Assembly: GCF_005280585.1 (NCBI RefSeq)
Contig: NZ_SZVO01000025.1
Span: 1-64,000 of the forward strand
DNA length: 64,000 nt
DNA from: Dyadobacter frigoris
GTDB lineage: Bacteria; Bacteroidota; Bacteroidia; Cytophagales; Spirosomataceae
Direction: 5' to 3'
Shown: positions 1-9,039 of the stretch, piece by piece
Position numbering within the stretch: the stretch's first letter is position 1
Layout: every line of letters begins with the position of its first letter
Made by a program: the position numbers and the translations under genes
The notes under the pieces: model-generated
Databases searched by the model: none
What the model saw: the letters and a program-made list of their open reading frames with translations, nothing else
Told to the model about the DNA's origin: nothing

Positions 1-460
1 GTAGGCAAACGAAAGCAGAAAACGGTGTTTCAGTGTACGAGGTGCTTTGAAAAGTTTTTTACATTCCTCTTTTGACAAAACCTCAGGCAATTTCTTTTCC
101 TTTTTAATCACGGGAAGCTTGATAGCATGCTCATCCTGACCAAATAGTCTATACCAAATCGGATCGCCGAAGCGACCTCATTCCGAATACAGTCTGCTTG
201 AAATAGCTCTCCGAAAACCCCTCGTGTACAGACTTGCGGTACAGGTAGCCGTTGACCTCCGCAATGGATACCTCATGCGGTAACCGCATAAAGTGCAATG
301 CAAGATGTGCCACGTTTCGACCATAATTGGTCACCAAACTCTTGCTCAACCGGTCCAGTACAACGCGCTCCTCAAACATTGAGAATGCTTCCCCGAACCC
401 CGGAACCAAGTCTTTAGCCTTGCTAATTGTTGTTGTAAAATCTCCTTTCCTGAATGTCAT
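1..460 (-). pseudogene. tyrosine recombinase/integrase, frameshifted and cut by window edge
   Basis: The frame starting at 460 encodes about 93 residues of a helical N-terminal core-binding domain like that of phage-integrase-type tyrosine recombinases (motifs LVTNYGRNVAHLALHF and SESYFKQTVFGM). That frame then runs into a stop at 149-151. A second minus-strand frame takes over near 178-184 and reads WYRLFGQDEHAIKLP, followed by a lysine-rich linker and LSKEECKKLF up to the window edge, the usual entry into the catalytic domain. One indel therefore separates the two halves, so this is a broken gene or a sequencing error. The catalytic residues lie outside the window. In Bacteroidota such recombinases often accompany IS91-type elements, but no partner is visible here. 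Confidence 0.7.
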
Positions 461-547
461 AAAATGATTGATTTAATGAACTTTCAAGAAAGGATTTATT
501 ACGCTATATTGTCCCAGAGATCGGGAGCTACAGAAGGTTTAGTTCAA

Positions 548-580
548 CAGCAGTTTGGCAAAATGGCGGGTTTAGTGTTA
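548..580 (+). repeat. intergenic repeat, copy 1
   Basis: Begins CAGCAGTTTG and continues into a GGCGGGTTTAGTG core. Related sequence recurs at 2290 and 3200, each time between small unrelated genes. The remaining part of 461-747 shows no gene; it contains several short GTTCA/TGAAC inverted repeats around 585-640. Confidence 0.45.
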
Positions 581-747
581 AATTCAACGGCAGTTCATTG
601 ATTGAACTTTGGTTCAAAAATGAACATTTGTTCTTCGACTTTCACTACATAGCCAAGCTGAAAACCATTGGCAGTAATGGTATAAATCCTTCACAACGAA
701 GAAACTACAACTTAAAAACATAAATTTGTAGCACATAGAAACAAATA

Positions 748-1731
748 ATGGACAAACGGTTTACGGACATAATTCAGCTTATAAAGCAATCTCGGACAAA
801 CGCAATAAGAGCCGTTAACGCTGAACTGATTAACCTCTATTGGAATATAGGAGAATATATCAGCAAGAAAATTGAGGAATCTGAATGGGGTGACGCTATT
901 GTAATCGAATTAGCCAAGTACCTTCAAACCAATGAACCCGAAATAAAAGGCTTCTCCGATAAGAATATTTGGAGAATGAAACAATTTTACGAGACTTACA
1001 AGGACTTTCCAAAACTCTCAACACTGTTGAGAGAAATTAGTTGGTCTCATAATTTGGCTATATTTTCAAGATGCAAGACAGCAGAAGAAAGAGAATTTTA
1101 TTTGAAACTTGCCAAACAAGAAAATTACAGCTTCCGAGAACTCGACCGACAAATTTCCGCCAGCCATTTCGAGCGGACAATGATAGGTAACACAAAACTC
1201 TCAACAGCGTTGAGAGAAAGTAGTAACGACTTAACAAACACCTTCAAAGACAGTTATGTATTTGAATTTTTGAACTTATCTGAACCGCACAGCGAAAATG
1301 AGTTACAACGTGGACTTGTAAGACAGATGAAAAACTTCATACTTGAACTTGGAAAGGATTTCCTGTTCATAGGAGAAGAATACAAATTGCAAGTTGGAAA
1401 CAGCGACTTTTTCATAGACCTACTTTTTTATCACCGTGGACTGCAATGCTTGGTTGCATTTGAACTCAAAGCTGACAAATTTAAGCCAGACCATTTGGGA
1501 CAGCTGAACTTTTATTTGGAAGCATTAGACCGGGACGTGAAAAAACCGATTGAAAATCCAAGTATTGGAATATTGTTGTGCAAGGACAAAGACAATGAAG
1601 TTGTTGAATATTCTTTAAGCAGAAGCCTCTCTCCGACAATGGTTTCGGAGTATAAAACACAATTACCAGACAAGAAGCTTTTGCAACAAAAATTACATGA
1701 ACTGTTTGACAATGAAACGGACGAGAAATAG
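748..1731 (+). CDS. YhcG-family protein (DUF1016), PD-(D/E)XK nuclease
   Basis: A 327-residue protein with the two parts of the YhcG/DUF1016 family. Residues 1-150 form the helical N-terminal domain (LINLYWNIGEYI, and an LREISWSHNLAI motif). Residues about 170-310 are the PD-(D/E)XK nuclease-like domain, with the acidic residue in FFIDLLFYHR and the E-x-K in VAFELKADKF. Length is normal for the family. The family is often found in defence or mobile regions; its biochemical role is not settled and I make no specific claim. The gene stands alone, 287 bp after the broken recombinase, in relatively AT-rich sequence, which fits horizontal acquisition. Confidence 0.85.
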   Translation: MDKRFTDIIQLIKQSRTNAIRAVNAELINLYWNIGEYISKKIEESEWGDAIVIELAKYLQTNEPEIKGFSDKNIWRMKQFYETYKDFPKLSTLLREISWSHNLAIFSRCKTAEEREFYLKLAKQENYSFRELDRQISASHFERTMIGNTKLSTALRESSNDLTNTFKDSYVFEFLNLSEPHSENELQRGLVRQMKNFILELGKDFLFIGEEYKLQVGNSDFFIDLLFYHRGLQCLVAFELKADKFKPDHLGQLNFYLEALDRDVKKPIENPSIGILLCKDKDNEVVEYSLSRSLSPTMVSEYKTQLPDKKLLQQKLHELFDNETDEK

Positions 1732-1830
1732 AACGACTTCGCAAAGCGCCAAAACGTAATTTATCACCGTATTACACCACCATATTCTCAAACATTTGAA
1801 ACAAAAAAACAAACCTAAAAAATAAAAATC

Positions 1831-2268
1831 ATGGCACTTATCAATCCGCACATTAACTTCAACGGAAATGCCGAAGAAGCATTCAATTTTTACAAATCAG
1901 TATTTGGCGGGGAGTTCGCAAAGATTATACGCCTCAAAGATATATCAAGCCCTGAATTTCCGGTAGCAGAAAATGATGCAAATAAGATCATGCACATTGC
2001 TTTGCCAATTGGCAACAACGTTTTAATGGCCAATGATGTTCCGGAATTTATGGGACAAGTAAATGAAAATGAAAACAGGTCTAAGATATCGATCAGTGCA
2101 GAAAGTCGTGAAGAGGCTTACAAATTATTTAGCGGACTTTCAGCTGGCGGAAGCATTGAAGCACCTATTGGCGACAGTCCCTGGGGTTCCTATTTTGGAA
2201 TGTTCAGAGACAAATTCGGTATTGAATGGATGGTGGATTTTGACCCAAAATATAGCGGAAAAGTATAG
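1831..2268 (+). CDS. VOC family protein, PhnB-like
   Basis: A 145-residue protein of the vicinal-oxygen-chelate fold, PhnB/glyoxalase-like branch. It opens with INPHINFNGNAEEAFNFYKS, the typical first beta-alpha unit, and ends with DKFGIEWMVDFDP, the usual closing strand. Such proteins are cytosolic and small-molecule binding; the substrate cannot be read from the sequence. It stands alone, with a repeat copy 20 bp downstream. A second VOC gene of a different branch lies at 2730. Confidence 0.85.
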   Translation: MALINPHINFNGNAEEAFNFYKSVFGGEFAKIIRLKDISSPEFPVAENDANKIMHIALPIGNNVLMANDVPEFMGQVNENENRSKISISAESREEAYKLFSGLSAGGSIEAPIGDSPWGSYFGMFRDKFGIEWMVDFDPKYSGKV

Positions 2269-2289
2269 GCAAAAACAACGAAAGCCTGA

Positions 2290-2324
2290 CAGCGGTTTGG
2301 CAAAAAAAGCAATGTTCTGCTATG
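2290..2324 (+). repeat. intergenic repeat, copy 2
   Basis: Shares CAGCGGTTTG (2290-2299) and GTTCTGCTATG (2314-2324) with the copy at 3200-3271. It follows the first VOC gene by 21 bp. Confidence 0.45.
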
Positions 2325-2554
2325 ACACTTTTGTTAAACAAACATCTGTGCATCTAATGAACCGCATCGGCCGATTAGCAACTACGTCGATTTACGCAAA
2401 GCTTGTAAATCCGAATTTGCATGCAGTTAAAAGTCCATTTGATACACTTTATGGCTTACGAGGCTGCACACATGGGTGGTCTGACATCCCGGTCAGCAAT
2501 TATCTGTATAATTCCCCATAAAGATAAAATCCGGAATAATCTCATTCGTACAAC

Positions 2555-2635
2555 GGTCGTATTCACCACATTTTGAGGTGAAACGCGTTTTCGTATATTT
2601 ACTCCCCAAACTCTCAAAATGAGGCGAATACATAT
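2555..2635. repeat. imperfect inverted repeat in gene-free stretch 2269-2729
   Basis: The arm at 2555-2578, read on the minus strand, gives CTCAAAATGTGGTGAATAC. The arm at about 2613-2631 on the plus strand gives CTCAAAATGAGGCGAATAC, with two mismatches. Inside the first arm is a smaller hairpin, TTCACC/GGTGAA (2562-2567/2577-2582). The rest of 2269-2729 has only short frames and no recognisable gene. Confidence 0.5.
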
Positions 2636-2729
2636 GAGTTATGCGCAACTTCGCAAGACACACTTAGAGATAAATTGAATAAAGTTTTAAACAGAGATTA
2701 GGATTTTCAATTAATAAGCAGATAAAACC

Positions 2730-3182
2730 ATGGCAAAAAACAAATTACTAAGAATGGACAATGTCGGCATCGTCGTAGAATCCCTCGATGACGCCATCTC
2801 TTTTTTTACGGAAATAGGCCTGAAGCTCGAAGGACGAGCCACAATCGAAGGAGAATGGGCTGGTCGCGTTACCGGACTGGGTTCTCAGTCCGTAGAGATT
2901 GCTATGATGGTTACTCCTGATGGCCACAGCCGACTAGAACTTTCGAAATTTATGGCACCACCCATTATATCAGATCACCGGACTGCGCCTGTGAACGCCC
3001 TTGGTTATCTGCGTGTCATGTTCACCGTTGAAGACATTGACGAAATGGTATCCAGACTAACCAGGCATGGTGCTCAACTCGTTGGAGAAGTGGTTCAGTA
3101 TGAGAACTCGTATCGACTATGCTACATTCGGGGAACCGAAGGACTTCTTATTGGATTGGCAGAAGAAATTGGTAACAAATGA
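2730..3182 (+). CDS. VOC family protein (glyoxalase/bleomycin-resistance type)
   Basis: A 150-residue protein opening LRMDNVGIVVESLDDAISFF, the standard first beta-alpha-beta unit of the VOC superfamily. It closes with RGTEGLLIGLAEEIG, where the last strand normally brings a metal ligand (E in GTEG). The middle (VNALGYLRVMFTVEDIDEMV) is the second repeat of the fold. Cytosolic; the substrate is unknown. It is a single gene flanked by intergenic repeats. Confidence 0.85.
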   Translation: MAKNKLLRMDNVGIVVESLDDAISFFTEIGLKLEGRATIEGEWAGRVTGLGSQSVEIAMMVTPDGHSRLELSKFMAPPIISDHRTAPVNALGYLRVMFTVEDIDEMVSRLTRHGAQLVGEVVQYENSYRLCYIRGTEGLLIGLAEEIGNK

Positions 3183-3199
3183 GTAAAGGCAGCGCATCA

Positions 3200-3271
3200 C
3201 AGCGGTTTGATGAATGTCGGGGTTTTGTGCCTCTATAACAGTGAAGTGCTAAATCAAACTGTTCTGCTTTG
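3200..3271 (+). repeat. intergenic repeat, copy 3, hairpin-forming
   Basis: CAGCGGTTTGAT (3200) pairs imperfectly with ATCAAACTGTTCTG (about 3253). Together with the copy at 2290 it shares both the CAGCGGTTTG start and the GTTCTGCT-TG end, and with the copy at 548 a GGGTTT-GTG core. CCGTTGTTCC follows at 3317-3326 and recurs at 11183-11192. Confidence 0.45.
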
Positions 3272-3354
3272 TATAAACATTTGCACTAAAAATCCCGCCC
3301 TCCGTCAATCCGAAAACCGTTGTTCCACATCTTAAAATCCAAAAAAAGTTATCT

Positions 3355-3891
3355 ATGAAAAGAATTTTAGTTTTAGTTTTTATTGCAATAATTACAATGG
3401 GTTTAGTTTATGCCCTGGTTCACTATATCCGGATGGACGGCCTTTCATTCGCATTTGCCCTGAACTTTATGCTGATGGCATGCGTGCTGACTTTTACTGA
3501 AACATTGAAAAGCCAACTAAATTCTCCTTACTTTAATGAGAAGAGCTGGGAAATGAGAGGAAAAATATATAAGTCCCTTGGAATAAATTTTTACAGAAAA
3601 TTATTAGTTTGGACTGGTTGGGAAAAACTGAACAAAAAATCCAAACCGGTAGAAAAGAATACAAACACTTTGCTGAATCTACATTATCTAACAAAACAAG
3701 ATGAACTGGGGCACATCATTATTATGCTTATTGTGCTGGGATTTAATATTTTTGTAGCATTTAAGTTTGGAATTCTCAAATCGTTGTGGCTGCTGATATT
3801 AAATATCTCATTAAATATATACCCAATTTTTCTTCAAAGATACAACCGACCACGAATAGAAAGAGCCATAAATTTAAGTAAACGTAGATAA
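3355..3891 (+). CDS. CrtO-like acyltransferase family membrane protein
   Basis: A 178-residue membrane protein with hydrophobic segments at about 4-25, 33-48, 118-138 and 140-160. The C-terminal signature NIYPIFLQRYNRPRIER matches the P-x-x-x-QRYNRPR motif of the glycosyl-4,4'-diaponeurosporenoate acyltransferase (CrtO) family. A preceding acidic-histidine element (DELGHIII) is also in the expected place. No carotenoid gene lies nearby, so the family assignment is firmer than any substrate. The stop codon is 15 bp from the convergent mgtA stop. Confidence 0.6.
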   Translation: MKRILVLVFIAIITMGLVYALVHYIRMDGLSFAFALNFMLMACVLTFTETLKSQLNSPYFNEKSWEMRGKIYKSLGINFYRKLLVWTGWEKLNKKSKPVEKNTNTLLNLHYLTKQDELGHIIIMLIVLGFNIFVAFKFGILKSLWLLILNISLNIYPIFLQRYNRPRIERAINLSKRR

Positions 3892-3905
3892 TCCCGCCCA
3901 AAACC

Positions 3906-6455
3906 TCACCGAACCTTCCCCTCTCCCAACCTCTTGTAAAACCAATGTTTCAGTATTTCCGCACAAAACAAATACATCGTTACAATACCCAATAAAACGA
4001 AGTAAAACCTGAACGGCAACGGCCCAAATCCCAGCTGTGCGGCGAATGGAAGCCAGGGAATAAAAAGTGCGAGCAGGGCAACAAGGATAGTCGTCCCCAA
4101 CAAATATTTCCCAGTTTGGCTTTTGAAAAATGGCTTCCGGGTGCGTACCACCAGCACAATCAAAGTCGCAGACACGACCGATTCGATAAACCAGCCAGTC
4201 TGGAATTCTGTCTCCCCTGCTTTGAAATAATATAAAAGCACTCCGAAAGTCAGGTAATCAAACACGGAGCTTAACAGGCCGAACACGATCATGAAACGCT
4301 TGATGAATGCGATATCCCACTTCCTTGGTTTTTTGATCCACTCCTCATCCACGGTGTCAGAGGCGATGGTCATACCCGGAAAATCCGTCATCAGGTTCGT
4401 CAGTAATATTTGCTTTGGTAAAAGCGGCAAAAACGACAAGAACAAGGATGCTCCCGCCATGCTGAACATATTGCCAAAGTTGGCACTGGTGGCCATGAAA
4501 ATGTATTTCTGTGTATTGGCAAAAGTGCGCCGGCCTTCTTTTACACCTTCAATGAGCACGTTCAGGTCCTGGTCCAAAAGCACAATATCAGCAGCCTCCT
4601 TGGCTACATCTACCGCCGTATTGACAGAAATGCCCACATCAGCAGCATGCAACGCCGACGCATCATTGATACCATCTCCCATATAGCCGACCACCTTTCC
4701 GGCTTTTTTCAAAGCGAGGATAATACGCTCCTTTTGGTTCGGTTCCACTTCCGCAAAAATATCGGTTCGAAGAACCTGATGTCTTAAAGCATCGTCACTC
4801 ATGTGCCTGAGATTTTCCCCCGAAAGAAACACCGCATCCTTCATACCGATCTTTTCACTCAAGCTTTTGGCCACGAGCAAATTATCTCCGGTAATGACTT
4901 TCAAGCGTATACCGAGCGTGGAAAGATGGGTTATGGTATCATTGATTCCCGGTTTAGGCGGGTCAAACAAAGTCACAAAACCTGCAAAAACCATGTTATT
5001 CTCATCCTGCTTGTGGATTGGGCCGTTATTTTCCCAGTCCCTGTATGCTACGCCCAGTGTACGGTAACCCTGCCCGCTGAAAAGCTGATAGTTTTTATTG
5101 ATTATTTCTAAAACCGATGTTAGCGGCACTTTTTCTCCTTTTTCGTTCTCAGCCAGACTGCAAGCGGCAAGCACCTGGTTTACAGCACCCTTTGTGACCA
5201 TCTTCACGGTGCCTTCCATTGCAACAAGCAAAGTCAATCGTTTTCTTATAAAGTCATACGGTATTTCATCCAGCCGTTGCGCCTGTTTGAACCCCGGAAC
5301 ATCGAATCCGGAAATGGCTTCATCAATCGGATTTTTAAATCCCTGCTGCAACCCAGCATTCACCTTAGCCAGCGACATGATTTTCGGGCTCTCTACGCCA
5401 AAACAATCCGTTCCCTGATAAACTTTCACCTTCCCTTCCGTGAGTGTTCCTGTCTTATCCGAGCACAAAACGTCCATGCTGCCAAAATTCTCGATGGAAC
5501 TCAATCTTTTGACAATGACATTTTTCTTTGCCATCTTTCTGGCTCCCTGTGATAGATTCACTGTAATGATCGCAGGCAGTAACTGAGGTGTTAGCCCGAC
5601 TGCGATGGCGAGGGTAAACAAAAATGAATCCAGTATAGGCTTATGCAGAAACACATTAATTCCAAAAATAACAAGAACCAGAAGCATCGTGATCTGCATA
5701 AGAAAATACCCGAACTTTTTAATTCCGATCTCAAATTCGGTCAAAGGGATCCTGTTTTTCAGGCTTAGACTGATGTTTCCAAAACCGGTGGAAGTTCCTG
5801 TTAGCATCACCAATACGCGAGCCGAGCCACTCACCACATGCGAACCCATGAAAACGGAATTGGAACGTTTAGCCATCACCGTTTCAGCTGGCAAAACGCC
5901 CGGCATCTTATCCACCGGAAAAGTTTCTCCGGTAAATGCAGCTTCGTCTACAAACAATTCGTTGGACTCGATGATCAGACAATCCGCAGGAACCACATCA
6001 CCGGCATCAAGCACAACAATATCGCCAGGCACAATTTCTTCAACCGGGATTTCTTTTTCGGTTTGATCGCGAACAACAGCTGCCGTAATGCGCACCATCG
6101 CCAGAAGCTGAGCGACTGCACTTCCGGCGGCCCTTTCCTGCCAAAAACCAAGACCGCTGCTGATCAGAACAATAACAAAAATGATCACCGCGTTGGTATG
6201 ATCATGCAAAAAATAAGACAAAGCGGCCGCAAGCAGCAGGATAATCGTGATCGGACTTTTAAACTGGTTTAGAAACAGTAAAAGATCTGTCTGGTGGTCT
6301 GCCGAGGTGATGCTATTGGCTCCATATTGTTTCCTGCGCTGATTTATATCTTTTCCCGCAAGTCCGGTCCGCGCGGAATTTATTTGTTTAAAAGCCGCGT
6401 TCAGGTCCAGTGACCAGAACGCAACGTCCCGATTTTCGCTTACTATATTTTTCAT
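3906..6455 (-). CDS. mgtA: magnesium-translocating P-type ATPase
   Basis: An 849-residue P3B-type ATPase that moves Mg2+ into the cell. It shows the actuator TGET loop at 175-178, the phosphorylated Asp333 in CSDKTGTLTEG, GDGINDA near 590, and about ten membrane spans. The late segment ATSANFGNMFSMAGAS and the following LLTNLMTDFPGM are characteristic of MgtA/MgtB. Full length, with no frameshift. It ends 15 bp from the convergent CrtO-like gene. It lies 35 bp downstream of copB on the same strand, so the two may be co-transcribed. No MgtR or leader peptide was recognised upstream. Confidence 0.93.
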   Translation of the reverse strand: MKNIVSENRDVAFWSLDLNAAFKQINSARTGLAGKDINQRRKQYGANSITSADHQTDLLLFLNQFKSPITIILLLAAALSYFLHDHTNAVIIFVIVLISSGLGFWQERAAGSAVAQLLAMVRITAAVVRDQTEKEIPVEEIVPGDIVVLDAGDVVPADCLIIESNELFVDEAAFTGETFPVDKMPGVLPAETVMAKRSNSVFMGSHVVSGSARVLVMLTGTSTGFGNISLSLKNRIPLTEFEIGIKKFGYFLMQITMLLVLVIFGINVFLHKPILDSFLFTLAIAVGLTPQLLPAIITVNLSQGARKMAKKNVIVKRLSSIENFGSMDVLCSDKTGTLTEGKVKVYQGTDCFGVESPKIMSLAKVNAGLQQGFKNPIDEAISGFDVPGFKQAQRLDEIPYDFIRKRLTLLVAMEGTVKMVTKGAVNQVLAACSLAENEKGEKVPLTSVLEIINKNYQLFSGQGYRTLGVAYRDWENNGPIHKQDENNMVFAGFVTLFDPPKPGINDTITHLSTLGIRLKVITGDNLLVAKSLSEKIGMKDAVFLSGENLRHMSDDALRHQVLRTDIFAEVEPNQKERIILALKKAGKVVGYMGDGINDASALHAADVGISVNTAVDVAKEAADIVLLDQDLNVLIEGVKEGRRTFANTQKYIFMATSANFGNMFSMAGASLFLSFLPLLPKQILLTNLMTDFPGMTIASDTVDEEWIKKPRKWDIAFIKRFMIVFGLLSSVFDYLTFGVLLYYFKAGETEFQTGWFIESVVSATLIVLVVRTRKPFFKSQTGKYLLGTTILVALLALFIPWLPFAAQLGFGPLPFRFYFVLLGIVTMYLFCAEILKHWFYKRLGEGKVR

Positions 6456-6490
6456 TTCAAATGATGATGATCAAAACCAGACACGCTTCC

Positions 6491-8473
6491 TTATTTCACT
6501 TTCAACATACTTGCATTAATTGCGACCACAATGGTACTCAAAGCCATCAAAGCAGCGCCTACTGCGGGATTTAACAAAATACCCCAGCGGTACAGAACAC
6601 CGGCAGCCAACGGCAAGGCAACGATGTTATAGGCAGTAGCCCAAATTAAATTCTGAATCATTTTTCGGTGTGTTGCTTTACCAAATAAAATGAGGCTGAC
6701 AATGTCTTTGGGGTTGCTGTTTACCAGCACAATGCCAGCTGTTTCGGCTGCAATATCGCTGCCGCTGCCTACGGCAATACCGATATCGGCTTGCGCCAAA
6801 GCCGGCGCGTCGTTTACACCATCACCTGTCATGGCAACAAACTCCCCGTTTTTTTGAAGCTCCTTTATTTTTTCAAGCTTCTGATCCGGCAGGACTTCGG
6901 CCGTAAAACTGTCCATGCCCAGGGTTTCACTCACACTTTTAGCAACCTTAGCATTATCACCGGTCAATAAAATAGACTTGATATTATTTTCTTTCAATGT
7001 CCTGATCGCAGCTGCCGATTCCGGCCGAATCTGATCAGAAAGGGCGATATATCCTGCCAGCTCGTTATCGATTATCAAAAAAACAACGGTTTCCGTATCA
7101 TTGACTTTCAGGTCTTTGACCGTGATGTTATTTACCTTCAAATACCCCGGACTAACGACACGCATGGTTTTGCCTTCAACCGTTGCCTCGATACCCTGGC
7201 CGGTGATGGCATTGAAATTTTCAGCTGATGGAATATTCACGGAAAGTTCTTTCGCTTTTTCCAAAATACCGGTGGCAATGGGATGCTCTGATTTTTGCTC
7301 CAATGCAGCCGACAGGCGAATGATCTCATTTTCAGTCATCTCCTTTTTGACAGGAACAACTTTTGAAACCTCAAATTTACCAATGGTCAGTGTGCCTGTT
7401 TTATCAAATACGACGGTGGTAATTTTCCGGGCATTTTCAAATGCCGACCTGTTTTTAATTAACAGACCGTTTTTTGCAGCCAGCGAAGTCGATCTGGCCA
7501 CCACCAGCGGTACAGCCAGACCGAGGGCGTGGGGACAGCAGATCACGATGACCGTCACCATACGTTCTATGGCAAAAGCAAGATTATGTCCGCTTAAATA
7601 CCAATACAGAAATGTGACAATGCCTGTACCGAGGGCGATAAAAGTGAGCCATTTTGCGGCGGTGTCTGCAAGCAGCTGTGTTTGGGATTTGGCTTTCTGC
7701 GCATCATCCACGAGCTTGATCACCTTGGAGAGGTACGAATCTTTGGCTGCGTGGGACACCGTTACTTGTATTGAACCATTCCCGTTGATAGAACCCGCAA
7801 TCACCTTATCTCCGTTTATTTTTTTCACCGGTTTCGATTCGCCAGTCAGCATCGACTCGTTCAGATAGCTTTCTCCTTTTGAAATCACACCATCGGCCGC
7901 TATTCTTTCACCGGGCTTTACAAGAATAATATCATGCTGCTGAAGTGTATCCGTTTTTACATCCTGCACCACATCACCAACCATCCTATGGGCATCAGAC
8001 GGCATCAACTGCACCAGTAATTCAAGCTCTTTTGATGCACCGGCGATAGACTTCATTTCAATCCAATGCCCCAGCAGCATCACCAGTATCAGCGTTGCCA
8101 GTTCCCAGTAAAAGTCCATGCCGCGCAGACCAAAAACCGTTGCTGTACTGTACAAATACGATACCGTAATGGCAAAACCGATCAGCGTCATCATGCCCGG
8201 ATTTTTTTCTCTCAGCTCACTGACCAGCCCTTTTAAAAATGGCCGACCTCCGTAAAAAAAGACAACAGTTGACAAAACGCAAAGGATGTAGGATGAGCCT
8301 GCAAACTGCCAGTTTACACCCATGAACTGCTGTATCATCGGTGAGAGCAACATGATGGGCAGCGTAAGCACTAAAACGACATAAAAGCGCTTTTTAAAAT
8401 CTGCAATCATCATCGAATGATGATCCGCCCCGCCCATGTCGTGCATTGGCATTTTATGCATGGAATGTTCCAT
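6491..8473 (-). CDS. copB: copper-translocating P-type ATPase, CopB type
   Basis: A 660-residue P1B-ATPase of the CPH class. The N-terminus is rich in His and Met (HSMHKMPMHDMGGADHHS) and has no HMA domain. TGES is at 210-213, the membrane metal site CPH at 313-315, Asp357 in DKTGTLT, an SEHP motif in the nucleotide domain, and GDGVNDAPAL near 545. CPH with a His-rich tail is typical of CopB-type copper exporters, though silver or other metals cannot be excluded. One copy of the 16-bp regulatory element lies 143 bp upstream, reading toward the gene. Confidence 0.88.
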   Translation of the reverse strand: MEHSMHKMPMHDMGGADHHSMMIADFKKRFYVVLVLTLPIMLLSPMIQQFMGVNWQFAGSSYILCVLSTVVFFYGGRPFLKGLVSELREKNPGMMTLIGFAITVSYLYSTATVFGLRGMDFYWELATLILVMLLGHWIEMKSIAGASKELELLVQLMPSDAHRMVGDVVQDVKTDTLQQHDIILVKPGERIAADGVISKGESYLNESMLTGESKPVKKINGDKVIAGSINGNGSIQVTVSHAAKDSYLSKVIKLVDDAQKAKSQTQLLADTAAKWLTFIALGTGIVTFLYWYLSGHNLAFAIERMVTVIVICCPHALGLAVPLVVARSTSLAAKNGLLIKNRSAFENARKITTVVFDKTGTLTIGKFEVSKVVPVKKEMTENEIIRLSAALEQKSEHPIATGILEKAKELSVNIPSAENFNAITGQGIEATVEGKTMRVVSPGYLKVNNITVKDLKVNDTETVVFLIIDNELAGYIALSDQIRPESAAAIRTLKENNIKSILLTGDNAKVAKSVSETLGMDSFTAEVLPDQKLEKIKELQKNGEFVAMTGDGVNDAPALAQADIGIAVGSGSDIAAETAGIVLVNSNPKDIVSLILFGKATHRKMIQNLIWATAYNIVALPLAAGVLYRWGILLNPAVGAALMALSTIVVAINASMLKVK

Positions 8474-8540
8474 ATTGTGGTGATTTGTTTTAGACTAAGG
8501 AATGGTTAAACCCTTGTGCAAAAGTGGTTAAAATTGCTGT

Positions 8541-8788
8541 GACAGCCTAAGCGACCACCGAATCTGCAAAGATGAAATTCACGAGCGCCGGAAGTGTTAT
8601 ATGGCGGGTGGAATAAGTTATATAAATCACATGTTGGAAGGGGCAACGGCTTGTCGAATTTCGAAAAAAAGGTTGGCAGATTGATGGGTGGGAGTTCTTA
8701 GGGGGTATGAGGCGGTAGAAATTCGGAAAAGCGCTACTGGTATTTTTAAGATAAATAAAGGGAGTGCTAGAAGACTTTCGTATATTAC
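8541..8788 (+). repeat. direct repeat A, copy 1 (pairs with 11355-11625)
   Basis: Both copies start GACAGCCTAAGCGA and share a near-identical core around ATATGGCGGGTGGAATAAG and the following TTATATAAATCACATG. They drift apart towards the end but both finish at GTATATTAC or ATATATTAC. The second copy runs into the first codons of the leucine-rich-repeat gene. The rest of 8474-9039 shows no convincing gene. The repeats bracket the IS110 and DUF6934 block. Confidence 0.8.
8616..8631 (-). promoter_or_regulatory. 16-bp element AGTTRYATNAATCACA, copy a
   Basis: AGTTATATAAATCACA on the plus strand, so TGTGATTTATATAACT reading toward copB, 143 bp upstream of its start. It is an exact match to the shared consensus and lies inside direct repeat A. 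Confidence 0.55.
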
Positions 8789-9039
8789 GGAGGGGGGCAT
8801 AATTCTTTTACAAACGTTCGTCACAAACTCAGTTAAGATTTTTTTTGTAAATTTCCTCTATAAATGTCATGACAAAAGCTATCCATCCCCAGCTAATAAA
8901 CGGGGTTTAAAATAATTTCCTCTGCGAGCTTTCAGCTCAAACGCAATTTCTTGCCAGTACGACCCTGAATGCCAGTTTGAATAACGGGGTTCTCCCACCA
9001 CAAATTTAAGGGCCTTAGTGTCGTACAGGTTTTACCACC

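Noticed and set aside
2063..2521. A 152-codon frame overlapping the first VOC gene
   Set aside because: It is a shadow in another frame; the VOC frame is clearly the conserved one, and the remaining part crosses the repeat.
548..3326. Integron attC sites
   Set aside because: The repeats lack the RYYYAAC/GTTRRRY core pair of attC and no IntI-type integrase is visible, so I report them only as repeats.
8627..8915. Open frames on both strands (65 and 75 codons) upstream of copB
   Set aside because: They lie inside direct repeat A, do not survive in the second copy, and show no protein-like composition.
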